Shown in pieces: positions 27,505 to 36,334 of a DNA stretch of 64,000 nucleotides (positions are counted from its first letter, which is position 1; every line of letters begins with the position of its first letter). This DNA comes from Helicobacter anseris (GTDB lineage: Bacteria; Campylobacterota; Campylobacteria; Campylobacterales; Helicobacteraceae). Position numbers and translations under genes: made by a program. The stretch is from NCBI RefSeq assembly GCF_003364335.1, contig NZ_NXLX01000004.1, positions 28,333-92,332 of the forward strand, written 5' to 3'. The notes beneath the pieces are model-generated. The model was not told the DNA's origin and did not search any database. It saw nothing but the letters and a program-made list of their open reading frames with translations.

Positions 27505-28293
27505 ATGGAAAATCTAGTAGTTGTTTTCTTAACCGCGCTATCTATGGCTTTTGCACATTGTATAGGAATGTGCGGAGGGATTGTCATTGCTTATTCTAGT
27601 GCAAAAATTTCTAAAGATATGCATTTATTTTCTCAAGGTTTTGCACACTTACTTTATAGTCTTGGCAGAATTACAGGATATATAGTTATTGGGATTATTT
27701 GTGGTTTTATCGGATATAAGGTTAGTATTAGTCCTATTGTAAGTGCTTGGTTTTTAATCTTTCTGGGATGTTTTTTAATACTTTTTGCTTTTTTTTACAT
27801 TTTGTTTCCAAAAATTATTGCTAGTTTTGAGCCAAGTCCTTATAAATTTTCAATTTTTAGAAAGTTATTTGCATATTTTATGGAATCTAAAACTTTTTCA
27901 AGTTTTTATTTTTTGGGTGTATTGAATGGTTTTTTGCCTTGTGGAATGGTGTATTATTTTGCTGGTATTGCTCTAGCGGGCGGTAGTATTCTAAATGGCA
28001 TACTTACGATGGGAATTTTTGGCTTTGCTACATTTATTCCTATGTTTATTCTTGGTTTTATTTTCGGGATAAGTTTAAAAGTGGTATATCGCAGAGTTTT
28101 TTTAATTCTTGGTTTTGTTGGGATGGTAATACTAGGAGGAATGAATATTTATAAAGGTATAAATAAATTGCAAAACCCAGTAACTCAACATCATCACAAA
28201 ACAAAACATCATTGTAATTGCGAGCAGGGTCATTGTGCTTGTAAAAAGGAGTGTGATTGTGGAAATGAAAAGCAAGAAATGTCTTGTCATTAG
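27505..28293 (+). CDS. SafE/DsbD-type membrane protein with Cys/His tail
   Basis: A 262-residue integral membrane protein with six predicted helices of the DsbD-like or UreH transmembrane domain (annotated as sulfite exporter TauE/SafE). Helix 1 carries the paired cysteines C19 and C23 in HCIGMCGG, and a second site reads PCGMVYYF. These proteins move electrons or metal across the inner membrane and often serve cytochrome oxidase copper supply. The last 35 residues hold seven Cys and seven His, an obvious metal-binding tail. ATG 27505 directly follows the preceding stop codon. Confidence 0.75.
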   Translation: MENLVVVFLTALSMAFAHCIGMCGGIVIAYSSAKISKDMHLFSQGFAHLLYSLGRITGYIVIGIICGFIGYKVSISPIVSAWFLIFLGCFLILFAFFYILFPKIIASFEPSPYKFSIFRKLFAYFMESKTFSSFYFLGVLNGFLPCGMVYYFAGIALAGGSILNGILTMGIFGFATFIPMFILGFIFGISLKVVYRRVFLILGFVGMVILGGMNIYKGINKLQNPVTQHHHKTKHHCNCEQGHCACKKECDCGNEKQEMSCH

Positions 28294-28302
28294 GAGGTAA
28301 AA

Positions 28303-28842
28303 ATGAAAGCTATTTTTTTTGATAGAGATGGGATAGTAAATAGGGATTTTGGTTATGTGTATAGACAAGAAGATTTCACCTTTTGTGATGGAATCTTTGA
28401 GCTTTTGGATTTTTGCAAAAAGCAAGGATTTTTATTGTTATTGGTGACAAATCAGTCTGGAATTGGAATGGGGTATTATACTTTAGAGGATTTTAAAGAT
28501 GTTTCAAATTATATGCAAAATGAGTTAAAACAAAGATTGGGTTATGGCTTTGATAGTATTTATTTTTGCCCACATAAACCAGAAGATGAGTGCTTGTGTC
28601 GTAAACCAAAACCAGGAATGATACAAAAGGCAATGAAAGATTATAAGTTGGACTTATCACAGAGTGTTTTGATAGGTGACAGATTAAGAGATGTGCAATC
28701 TGCACAAAATGCAGGTATAAAATATAAAATTTTGGTAAAAAACCAGTCAGAGGATATGGGAGAGGTTGTCATAGAAAACTTATACCAAGTTAATTATATT
28801 AAGGAAATTATAAGTTTAATGCAAAGGGAGATACTTAAATGA
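28303..28842 (+). CDS. gmhB: D-glycero-beta-D-manno-heptose 1,7-bisphosphate 7-phosphatase
   Basis: Removes the 7-phosphate in the ADP-heptose pathway for LPS core. The 179-residue HAD phosphatase has nucleophile D7 and acid/base D9 in FFDRDG, TNQSG as motif II, the zinc loop CPHKPEDECLCRKP and GDRLRDVQSA as motif IV. It starts the compact gmhB-hldD-hldE-gmhA cluster and overlaps hldD by 4 bases. Confidence 0.93.
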   Translation: MKAIFFDRDGIVNRDFGYVYRQEDFTFCDGIFELLDFCKKQGFLLLLVTNQSGIGMGYYTLEDFKDVSNYMQNELKQRLGYGFDSIYFCPHKPEDECLCRKPKPGMIQKAMKDYKLDLSQSVLIGDRLRDVQSAQNAGIKYKILVKNQSEDMGEVVIENLYQVNYIKEIISLMQREILK

Positions 28843-29828
28843 TGCAAGATTTCAATCACAAAACAATTGTTATAACAGGTGGTGCTGGATTTATTGGTAG
28901 TAATTTGGCTTTTTATTTTCAAGAGTTTTTCCCAAAAGCTAGAGTGATTATTTTTGATAAATTTAGAAATAATCAGACATTTGCAAGTGGGAATCCAACA
29001 TCTTTGGGACATTTTAAGAATCTTCTTGGGTTTAATGGAGAGGTGATTGTAGGGGATATCAATTCTCAAGAAGATAGAAAGAATTTAGAAAAAATTGATT
29101 TTGATATTATATTTCATCATGCAGCAATTTCTGATACAACAGTGATGGATCAAGAACTTGTAATGCAGACTAATCATTTGGCATTTTTGGAATTATTGCA
29201 AATGTGTTTGCAAAAAAAAGCAGTTATGGTTTATGCTTCATCTGCTGGGACTTATGGAAATACTCCTGCACCAAATTCTGTGGGAATTGGAGAGCAACCA
29301 GAAAATGTTTATGGATTCTCAAAACTGATGATGGATATGAGTGTGAGAAAAATTTTGCAAGAAAATCCAAAGTTACCTATAGTGGGCTTAAGATTTTTCA
29401 ATGTTTATGGGGAAAGAGAATTTTATAAAGGCAAGACAGCTTCTATGATTTTGCAACTTGGTTTGCAAGCATTGGAGCATCAAAAAGTAAGATTATTTGA
29501 GTTTGGAGAGCAAAAAAGAGATTTTGTTTATATAAAAGATGTAATTCAAGCAAATGTTGTGGCTGCTTGTGCTAAAAAAGGAGGGATTTATAATGTTGGG
29601 AGTGGTGTAGCTAGGAGCTATAATGATATTGTTGAATGCCTTAAAAAACATTTAGGAAATTTTGAAGTTGAATATATTCCAAATCCATATAGTTTTTTTC
29701 AAACACACACGCAAGCGCATATTCAAGACTTTACATTTGATTTGGGTTATGAGCCAAAATATAGCTTAGAAGATGGAATTGAAAGTTATATTCCAGAAAT
29801 AAAGAAGATTTTTGAGGAAAAAAGATAA
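28839..29828 (+). CDS. hldD: ADP-L-glycero-D-manno-heptose 6-epimerase
   Basis: Epimerises ADP-D,D-heptose to the L,D form used for LPS core. The 329-residue extended short-chain dehydrogenase has the NADP loop GGAGFIGSN (about 14-22), the YASSAGTYG strand and the catalytic YGFSK (Tyr and Lys). It is overlapped by gmhB and touches hldE by one base. The family assignment is strong because all four pathway genes are adjacent. Confidence 0.94.
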   Translation: MMQDFNHKTIVITGGAGFIGSNLAFYFQEFFPKARVIIFDKFRNNQTFASGNPTSLGHFKNLLGFNGEVIVGDINSQEDRKNLEKIDFDIIFHHAAISDTTVMDQELVMQTNHLAFLELLQMCLQKKAVMVYASSAGTYGNTPAPNSVGIGEQPENVYGFSKLMMDMSVRKILQENPKLPIVGLRFFNVYGEREFYKGKTASMILQLGLQALEHQKVRLFEFGEQKRDFVYIKDVIQANVVAACAKKGGIYNVGSGVARSYNDIVECLKKHLGNFEVEYIPNPYSFFQTHTQAHIQDFTFDLGYEPKYSLEDGIESYIPEIKKIFEEKR

Positions 29829-31240
29829 TGACCTATTTTAATAAACAACCAAAGATTTTGGTCATTGGGGATTTAATGGTGGATCATTATATTTGGGGGG
29901 AAAGCACTAGGATATCTCCAGAAGCTCCGGTGCAGGTAGTAGATGTAAAAAATGAAAATAACCGCTTAGGTGGAGCTTGTAATGTTGCTAATAACTTAGT
30001 AAGCTTGGGAGCAAAAGTAGATTTATGTGGTCTTATTGGTCAAGATTCTATGGGCGAGTGGATGGTAGCTCAGCTAGATTCTTTGCAAATTGGAATTCAA
30101 TTAGTGTTAGTAGATGCAACAAGGCCTACAACTCAAAAAAGTCGCATTATTCTTTCTAATCAGCAAATTCTAAGAATTGATAGAGAATCTAAACAGGAAA
30201 TCCCTCAAGATTTAGAAGAGAAAATTTATGCAATATTAGAAGAAAAAATTTCAAACTATGATGCAATCATAGCTTCTGATTACAATAAGGGGGTTTTGAC
30301 AAAGGCATTGTTGCAGAGAATTATCAATCTAGCAAATAGTGAGAATAAGCCAATATTATGCGATCCTAAGGGGATAGATTATTCTAAATATAAAGGTGCA
30401 ACACTACTTACTCCAAATAAAAAAGAGGCACAAGAAGCTACTCAGATAAAAATTATTGATAAAAAAACCTTAGAGTTAGCAGCACAAAAAATGCAAAAAG
30501 ATTGTGATTTGAAGGTATCTTTGATTACGCTTAGTGAAGATGGAATAGGAATTTTGGATTCTGATGATAAGATATTGCAAATTCCTACAATTGCGCGCGA
30601 AGTTTTTGATGTAACTGGTGCTGGAGATACGGTGATTGCAAGTCTAGCTTTTTGTTTAGCACAGGGTATTGGAATCTATGATGCCTGCAGGTTTGCCAAT
30701 GCAGCCGCAGCTGTTGTTGTTGGCAAGGTTGGAAGTGCTGTTGCAAGCAAGGAAGAAATATTAGCTTTTTTAAATATCAAAGAGAAGCAAAATAAAAAAA
30801 TTATAGATTTAGAAGTTTTGAGAGGACTTTTGAAAGATACTCATCAAAAGATTGTTTTTACAAATGGTTGTTTTGATATTTTGCATAGAGGGCATATCCA
30901 ATATTTACAAGAAGCAAAAAAACTTGGAGATATTCTCATCGTAGGTTTAAATTCTGATGATTCTATCAAAAGATTAAAAGGCAAGGATAGGCCAATCAAT
31001 ATGCAAGATGATAGAGCATTTGTATTGGCAGGATTGGAGTGTATAGATTTTATTGTTTTGTTTGATGAAGACACACCTTATAATCTTATCAAGGCTTTAA
31101 AACCTGATGTGTTGGTGAAGGGGGGTGATTATAAGGATAAAGTGGTTGTTGGAAGCGAATTTGCAAAACAAACTTTATTGATTGATTTTGTTGAGGGAAA
31201 ATCCACAAGCTTAATTATCAATAAAATAAGGGGAGAGTAA
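29828..31240 (+). CDS. hldE: Bifunctional heptose 7-phosphate kinase / heptose 1-phosphate adenylyltransferase
   Basis: A 470-residue fusion. The N-terminal ribokinase-like domain (about 1-320; [11 protein letters not shown] near the start and [11 protein letters not shown] as the catalytic loop) phosphorylates heptose 7-phosphate at position 1. The C-terminal cytidylyltransferase-type domain (about 335-470; [16 protein letters not shown]) adds AMP after GmhB has acted. The two-domain arrangement matches HldE of E. coli and H. pylori. Start and stop overlap the neighbours by one base. Confidence 0.95.
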   Translation: MTYFNKQPKILVIGDLMVDHYIWGESTRISPEAPVQVVDVKNENNRLGGACNVANNLVSLGAKVDLCGLIGQDSMGEWMVAQLDSLQIGIQLVLVDATRPTTQKSRIILSNQQILRIDRESKQEIPQDLEEKIYAILEEKISNYDAIIASDYNKGVLTKALLQRIINLANSENKPILCDPKGIDYSKYKGATLLTPNKKEAQEATQIKIIDKKTLELAAQKMQKDCDLKVSLITLSEDGIGILDSDDKILQIPTIAREVFDVTGAGDTVIASLAFCLAQGIGIYDACRFANAAAAVVVGKVGSAVASKEEILAFLNIKEKQNKKIIDLEVLRGLLKDTHQKIVFTNGCFDILHRGHIQYLQEAKKLGDILIVGLNSDDSIKRLKGKDRPINMQDDRAFVLAGLECIDFIVLFDEDTPYNLIKALKPDVLVKGGDYKDKVVVGSEFAKQTLLIDFVEGKSTSLIINKIRGE

Positions 31241-31800
31241 TGAGAGAGTTTATTTTAGAAGAGTTGAAGTCACACCTAGAGATTAGTAATGCAATGCACC
31301 ATATACTTTTGGATATAGAAAGTGTAGCGCAATGTCTTGTGGAAGCACTTAAAAATGGTAATAAGATTCTAATTTGTGGTAATGGTGGAAGTGCAGCAGA
31401 TTCTCAGCACTTTGCAGCAGAATTAACTGGTCGTTATAAAAGAGAAAGAAAGGCTATTGGGGCCATTGCCTTAAGTACAGATACTTCTGCTCTCACAGCA
31501 ATTGGTAATGATTATGGATATGATTTTGTCTTTTCAAGACAGGTTGAGGCTTTGGCAAAAGATGGGGATATCTTATTTGGAATCTCAACAAGTGGAAATT
31601 CTAAGAATGTTCTATTAGCGATGCATAAGGCAAAAGAGCTTGGATGTAAGTGTGTGAGTTTGAGTGGAAGAGATGGCGGAGAGATGAAAAAACTTGGGGA
31701 TTATAATATTATAATCCCAAGTAATGATACTCCAAGAATTCAAGAAATGCATATCTTTGTGATACACACTCTTTGTGATATCTTAGAAAGAAATGCTTAG
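31240..31800 (+). CDS. gmhA: Phosphoheptose isomerase
   Basis: Converts sedoheptulose 7-phosphate to D-glycero-D-manno-heptose 7-phosphate, the entry step of the pathway, although it is the last gene in the cluster. The 186-residue SIS-domain protein contains [20 protein letters not shown] (about 48-67), ISTSGNSKN and the C-terminal [10 protein letters not shown]. It ends the plus-strand run and is convergent with the PP-loop gene two bases away. Confidence 0.95.
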   Translation: MREFILEELKSHLEISNAMHHILLDIESVAQCLVEALKNGNKILICGNGGSAADSQHFAAELTGRYKRERKAIGAIALSTDTSALTAIGNDYGYDFVFSRQVEALAKDGDILFGISTSGNSKNVLLAMHKAKELGCKCVSLSGRDGGEMKKLGDYNIIIPSNDTPRIQEMHIFVIHTLCDILERNA

Positions 31801-31802
31801 TA

Positions 31803-32849
31803 TTATTTAAGCAATAAAAAATCTTGTGCCTTTTGCTTATCATAAGGTGTGAGATTAAATTCTTCATCGCCTACTAAAACCCTATAGTTTTGATTTTCAT
31901 TAGTCTTGCCATAGCACAAAGTAAGTCTTGCTGCCAGGATTTTATCTTCTCGTGTTGCTTGCTTTTCGACAAGTCCAATAGGGCCAATACAATCCATAAG
32001 TTTAATGGTATCCATCAGAGGATTTGAAGAATCTAGTTTTTTATTTTCTTCTTCATTTCTTGCAATTACGCATCTAGCATTGTTGGGTAGTATCATGTAG
32101 CGCCCAACTTTAATCATTGCAGTATCCTCTAAAATCATTTTACGATGTGTGCTTAAATCTTTAAGCTTTAAGGCAACACTTGTGTTAGTAAGTAGGCATC
32201 CTCCACCTGGCTTTTCGTAGTATTTCCAGCCAAAATCTTGTGCCATTTGTAATTGTCGATTCCTTCCTCTACCAGAAATATCAAGCAATTTCTCTCTATC
32301 TATCCAATGATTTTTTTCCATAAAACTTGGTTCTAGCAATTTTGCGCACATAGGTCTTAAGATTAACTCATCAAGTGTTTGAGGTTTTGTGGTATCTTGA
32401 GAATCTTGCGCAAGAAGGTATTGAAATTTTTCACTTTTCCCAGCTTCTCTGATAAGTTTTTTTACTTGATCTAGAGCTTCTCTTCTTTGACTCTTTGGTC
32501 TTTGTCCTAAAACCTCCCCGCTAATAACAAAATCCGCTTTTAATTCTACAAGCTTGTGGAATGCTTGTATGAACATATTAGCATGACAATCAATGCAAGG
32601 ATTGAAATATTTCCCATAACCATATTTTGGAGTAAAAAGAACATTGTCAAAAAATTGCTGTCTTATATCACATATTAAAAGCTCTACTCCTATTTGTTGT
32701 GTAGCATTTAAGAGATATTCTCTCTTATCATAATTTCCACCAAATCCAATATTAAAATGTAGAGCTATTACTTCAATGCCTTGATCCTTTAGTAATTTCA
32801 TAGAAATAAGGCTATCAAGTCCTCCGCTAAAAAGTGCTAGAGCTTTCAT
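31803..32849 (-). CDS. PP-loop ATPase, predicted tRNA-thiolation type
   Basis: A 348-residue protein. The PP-loop SGGLDS at 8-13 binds ATP; C-I-D-C-H near residue 86 and GGGCLLT near 210 place cysteines as in tRNA-thiolating enzymes of the MnmA/ThiI kind. The C-terminal part may be an RNA-binding domain like NFACT-R. It is not MnmA itself, as the gene order (next to dnaG, overlapping it by 23 bases) matches the uncharacterised H. pylori HP0013. A tRNA-modification role is inference. Confidence 0.75.
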   Translation of the reverse strand: MKALALFSGGLDSLISMKLLKDQGIEVIALHFNIGFGGNYDKREYLLNATQQIGVELLICDIRQQFFDNVLFTPKYGYGKYFNPCIDCHANMFIQAFHKLVELKADFVISGEVLGQRPKSQRREALDQVKKLIREAGKSEKFQYLLAQDSQDTTKPQTLDELILRPMCAKLLEPSFMEKNHWIDREKLLDISGRGRNRQLQMAQDFGWKYYEKPGGGCLLTNTSVALKLKDLSTHRKMILEDTAMIKVGRYMILPNNARCVIARNEEENKKLDSSNPLMDTIKLMDCIGPIGLVEKQATREDKILAARLTLCYGKTNENQNYRVLVGDEEFNLTPYDKQKAQDFLLLK

Positions 32850-34503
32850 AGGCTATCAATTCTCCTTTTTTTAGTTTTAAAATATTGTTTTTTATTTTTC
32901 TTATTTGATGACTTTTTTCATTAAAAGAAAGTGTGCTTTGTTGAATTTCTTCTAACAATGTGTAATTGTATCTTAGGATAAGCAATATCAATTCTTTTTT
33001 AAAGCCATTTTCGGTTACTATAAGCTGAGGATTTAAACTTATACCAATAAGTTTTTGGTGTTCAAAATTTTGATTTAAAAGTGCTCTAAAAGCTTCCTTT
33101 TGATTTTTAAATACTTTTTCATCAATATAATCTAGTGCGAAATCTAAAAGTTTGTTGTCTTCAATCATATATTTAATTACAAGTTCTTCTAGTAAATCTT
33201 GCTGATGGAAAAATGCAGGTTGTGTGGTGGTGTGATTTTTTGTTTGGATATTTTTTTTATATTTTGTGGTTACTAGATTTATAGGAATCTTAAGTAATGA
33301 GGCAATAAGATTTTTATATTCTTCTTGCAATAGGGGTGAGAGGGTATGTAAAAATGCTAATAATTGTGTGAGTGCTTTTTCTTTTTGCATAGGGTTATTT
33401 AGATCAAATGATGTTGGAATTTGTCTGATGATAAATTCAATAAATGGTATAGGTTTTGAGAATTTATTTTCTAATTCTAAAATTTTATTTTTTGCAACCA
33501 TATCTGCTGGATCCATACCTTGATCAAAAATAACAACCCCACCTTCCTTATTGTGCTGCACTAATAACAACGATGCTTTGTAAGCAGCCTTAATTCCTGC
33601 CATATCGCCATCATAACTTAGTATGATTTTAGGATCCCCTTTGTTGAGCAATGGGATATGATCTTGTGTTAGTGCTGTGCCTAAGGTGGCAACTGCATTT
33701 TTAAAACCTGCTTGATGTAGCATAATAGTATCCAAATAGCCTTCTGTGATAATTATTTTAGATTCTCTAAAAATACTCTCTTTTGCTAGTTGATATCCAT
33801 AAAGTAGTTTGGATTTATTAAATAAAGTGCTTTGTGGGCTATTGATATATTTTGCAGTATTTTCTTTTAGAGTCCTTCCTCCAAAACCCAATGGTTTATT
33901 GTTAATAGAATAAATAGGAAAAATAATTCTCTCATTAAATCGCGCATAATATCTTCCATGATCTTGACCCAAAACACCAAGTTCAATAAGTTTGTTTTTA
34001 TTTAAATTGTGTATATCGCAAAATTTAACACTCTCAAGACTATTGATACAATATCCAATCTCAAATTTTTTAATACTTTCTTCACTAATACCCCTATTTT
34101 TTAAATAGGTTAAAATTTCAGGATACAAATAGAGCTGTTGATGGTAAAACTTTGTAATTTTTTCAAGTAAAAGATATTCCTCTTTATTGGTATTTCTCTG
34201 AGTGGTATTGTTTTCATATTCAAGCTCAAAATTACACATTTGTGCGATTTTTTCTATAGATTCTATAAAGCTGATTTTTTCATATTCCATTACAAATTTA
34301 ATGCTATCTCCACCAATGCCGCAACCATAACAATGAAAGATATTCTTGGCAGGGCTTATCATAAAGCTAGGGGTTTTTTCGTTGTGAAAGGGACAACAAG
34401 CACTATAGTTACTACCGGTTTTTTTTAAATCTATGTAACTGCCGATAATATCTATAATGTTAATTTGCTGTTTGAGATTTTCGATACTTTGATTTTTTAT
34501 CAC
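32827..34503 (-). CDS. dnaG: DNA primase
   Basis: Synthesises RNA primers at the replication fork. The 558-residue protein has an N-terminal CHC2 zinc finger (C37, H40, C58 and C61), the TOPRIM core (IITEGYLDTIM, about 250-260, and LSYDGDMAG) and a C-terminal helicase-binding region. The start codon is GTG at 34503, with AGGA 9 bases upstream, and no ATG is close. Its end overlaps the PP-loop gene by 23 bases. Confidence 0.94.
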   Translation of the reverse strand: MIKNQSIENLKQQINIIDIIGSYIDLKKTGSNYSACCPFHNEKTPSFMISPAKNIFHCYGCGIGGDSIKFVMEYEKISFIESIEKIAQMCNFELEYENNTTQRNTNKEEYLLLEKITKFYHQQLYLYPEILTYLKNRGISEESIKKFEIGYCINSLESVKFCDIHNLNKNKLIELGVLGQDHGRYYARFNERIIFPIYSINNKPLGFGGRTLKENTAKYINSPQSTLFNKSKLLYGYQLAKESIFRESKIIITEGYLDTIMLHQAGFKNAVATLGTALTQDHIPLLNKGDPKIILSYDGDMAGIKAAYKASLLLVQHNKEGGVVIFDQGMDPADMVAKNKILELENKFSKPIPFIEFIIRQIPTSFDLNNPMQKEKALTQLLAFLHTLSPLLQEEYKNLIASLLKIPINLVTTKYKKNIQTKNHTTTQPAFFHQQDLLEELVIKYMIEDNKLLDFALDYIDEKVFKNQKEAFRALLNQNFEHQKLIGISLNPQLIVTENGFKKELILLILRYNYTLLEEIQQSTLSFNEKSHQIRKIKNNILKLKKGELIAYESSSTF

Positions 34504-34608
34504 TTAAGATTCCTGAGTATTTTTTTTGTATGGTAGCAAAACTAAAATTAGAGAGGAATTATTTGTTAGAATTTTAGTAACTTTTAAATGCTATGAGGAG
34601 TGATAGAG

Positions 34609-34899
34609 ATGGCTGTTTTGATGGAACTTAGTATTTTTAGTATCAGTGGTGAGATATCAAAGAAAAAGGAAGTGGTAAAAATTTTACAAGAATTTAAAGC
34701 TAATAATATTGACTTTGAACTCTCAGCAATGGGGACTAGTATAGAATGCAAAGATATGCAAGAGGCTCTAAGAATCTTAAAAATAGCAACAGATTGTATG
34801 GATTGCAAGCGTTATTATGTGATTGCAAAGTTTGATTGCTATGATGGAAGAGATAATATGCTTGCAACAAGGACAAAAAGCGTATTGCAAGAAATATAA
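34609..34899 (+). CDS. MTH1187/YqgV-type thiamine-binding protein
   Basis: A 96-residue ferredoxin-like-fold protein of the DUF77 (MTH1187) family, shown by FELSAMGTSIEC, the counterpart of the ELTPMGT signature. Members are annotated as thiamine-binding. ATG 34609 is chosen because GAGGAG ends 8 bases before it; GTG 34600 would lie inside that site. The C-terminal half has an extra CMDC and FDCYDG. It is tail-to-tail with thiamine pyrophosphokinase, one base apart, which supports a role in thiamine handling. Confidence 0.7.
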   Translation: MAVLMELSIFSISGEISKKKEVVKILQEFKANNIDFELSAMGTSIECKDMQEALRILKIATDCMDCKRYYVIAKFDCYDGRDNMLATRTKSVLQEI

Positions 34900-34900
34900 C

Positions 34901-35515
34901 TTAGGATTTTTTATAAACAATAATTTGCGTTTTTTTAGAAGAAGAGATTTTAAAATTATCTTCTAATGCCTCATTCAGAGTGCCTTGGGAGAGATTTTTT
35001 AAGGAGAGATTTTTTAGAGGATATTTGAGTGCTTGTGAAGTGAGTTTGCAGGTGGTATCTAGGCAAAAAATTGAAATCTGCTGTCCCTTAAAACTTGCAA
35101 TAGAGCAAGGAGTATTATGAATTTCAAAGGTGCCAAAATCACTTTTAATGCATACTTGCGCGTATTTGCTGTAATGATAAAGTAAAAAAATATTAGCAAG
35201 TGTATGATCCTCTCTTTTTCCAGTAGCTCCAAAAATCTCAATATGTTTAAAACCTTTTTGGATGCAATAAAAAAAAGCTTTAGTTAAATCATTGGTTTCT
35301 TGTTCTTGAATATGGATAATTTTTGTAGAGAATTTTTTCTTGAGTGATTTAGAAATGCTATCTAAATCCCCTATGATAATATCTGGTTCTTTGGAAATTT
35401 TTTTGAGATGTTTGACTGCTCCATCGCAAGCTATTAAAAAATTTGCACATAAAATTTCTGAAATCAGATTCTGTTTTTTTGGAAAGTCTCCATTTGCTAA
35501 AATTACAGCTTTCAT
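34901..35515 (-). CDS. Thiamine diphosphokinase
   Basis: Converts salvaged thiamine to the cofactor thiamine diphosphate (TPP). The 204-residue protein shows the ThiN/TPK motifs CDGAVKHL, IIGDLDSI and the nearby EQETNDLTKAF, then FGATGKREDHTLANI. ATG 35515 follows GGAGG by 5 bases and overlaps the transporter stop codon by 4. With the transporter and its TPP riboswitch upstream on the same strand, it forms a two-gene salvage operon. Confidence 0.9.
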   Translation of the reverse strand: MKAVILANGDFPKKQNLISEILCANFLIACDGAVKHLKKISKEPDIIIGDLDSISKSLKKKFSTKIIHIQEQETNDLTKAFFYCIQKGFKHIEIFGATGKREDHTLANIFLLYHYSKYAQVCIKSDFGTFEIHNTPCSIASFKGQQISIFCLDTTCKLTSQALKYPLKNLSLKNLSQGTLNEALEDNFKISSSKKTQIIVYKKS

Positions 35516-36183
35516 TGTGCCTCCTTTTTCCACTTAAAATAATAAAAAATCCCAAGAAGTAAAAAAATAGTTGCATTAAAAAGTTGCGGTAGATATGTAG
35601 TTTGTTGCAAAAAGAGATTTAGCCAGATATAGCATAAAATGCCATTTGCAAAAGTTACTATAAGGTAATTTTCTTGGTAGCGTTGTATCTGAAGATAAAA
35701 AGCTAGGATTTGAGCCATGGTGCTAAAAGCATTAAGAAATGGAAATTCAGAGTGGATTTTTTTAAGAAAAAATCCATAGATTAAGCTAACAAAAAGTCCT
35801 GCTGAGATATACATTATAAAATTATGTTTTGTTAATTTTCTAATAAGAATCTTTGTCTTTGATAAATTTTGATTCTTTTTCCAAGTAAAAATTCCTAAAA
35901 TATTCAAAGGAATATAAAGGATAGTTAGCATTAAATCCCCATAAAGTTTTGCTTCATAGCATATATAGATGTAGCCAAGGCAGTAGATAAGTCCAAAAGA
36001 GAAGCATATTATTTTTCCCTGACCTGCAAAAAATGCATAAAGTATGCCACTAATACCTATTGCAAGATGTAGAATCTGAATTTCAAAATACAAAGTTGTA
36101 GCAATGGAACCAAAGATGCAGATAATAAGAGATAGCCAAAAATAAAAATGTAGATTTGCAAATTGTAATTTTAAAAAGCACAT
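35512..36183 (-). CDS. pnuT: PnuC-family thiamine transporter (PnuT-like)
   Basis: A 223-residue inner-membrane protein with seven or eight hydrophobic helices and the PnuC-type WxxW-like segments (GIFTWKKNQN, CYIWLNLFL). The PnuC family carries nicotinamide riboside, but a branch (PnuT) carries thiamine. Here the substrate is indicated by context: a TPP riboswitch sits directly upstream, and the next gene, overlapped by 4 bases, is thiamine pyrophosphokinase. A ribosome site AAGGAAGG abuts the riboswitch. H. pylori pnuC next to HP1291 has the same pairing, from memory. Confidence 0.8.
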   Translation of the reverse strand: MCFLKLQFANLHFYFWLSLIICIFGSIATTLYFEIQILHLAIGISGILYAFFAGQGKIICFSFGLIYCLGYIYICYEAKLYGDLMLTILYIPLNILGIFTWKKNQNLSKTKILIRKLTKHNFIMYISAGLFVSLIYGFFLKKIHSEFPFLNAFSTMAQILAFYLQIQRYQENYLIVTFANGILCYIWLNLFLQQTTYLPQLFNATIFLLLGIFYYFKWKKEAQ

Positions 36184-36193
36184 TTATAAAGCC

Positions 36194-36267
36194 TTCCTTA
36201 CGATGGTATTATCCCAACAAGTTCAAGGGTATATTCTCAGCAAAGATTTTTCTAAGCACCCCTAGGT
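36194..36267 (-). promoter_or_regulatory. TPP riboswitch (THI box)
   Basis: On the minus strand the leader reads CTAGGGGTGC, then GCTGAGA, ACCCTTGAAC, GGATAATACCATCGTAAGG, in the order and spacing of the conserved THI-box core. The 3' strand of helix P1 (AAGG) runs into the ribosome site of the transporter gene, so TPP binding would hide it. No terminator hairpin lies between the aptamer and the ATG, which points to control of translation initiation. Confidence 0.9.
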
Positions 36268-36279
36268 TTATTTTGTGTT

Positions 36280-36285
36280 ATTGTA
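36280..36285 (-). promoter_or_regulatory. Promoter of the thiamine operon (-10 box)
   Basis: TACAAT on the minus strand (in TATACAAT) lies about 13 bases before the first conserved base of the riboswitch, so transcription would begin just ahead of helix P1. No -35 box is clear. Confidence 0.5.
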
Positions 36286-36309
36286 TAGTTTTTTAGATAA
36301 TTAAGATTT

Positions 36310-36331
36310 TCTAGTCTGCTAAGAGACTAGA
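36310..36331 (-). terminator. Hairpin after the autotransporter gene
   Basis: The 8-bp perfect stem TCTAGTCT/AGACTAGA with a 6-base loop starts 3 bases after the stop codon. No T run follows on the minus strand (AAAATCTT instead), so it may be a 3'-end stabiliser more than an intrinsic terminator. Confidence 0.45.
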
Positions 36332-36334
36332 TTG

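Noticed and set aside
31794..31813. TGCTTA/TAAGCA hairpin between gmhA and the PP-loop gene as a terminator
   Set aside because: The 6-bp A/T-rich stem has no T run on either strand and overlaps both stop regions.
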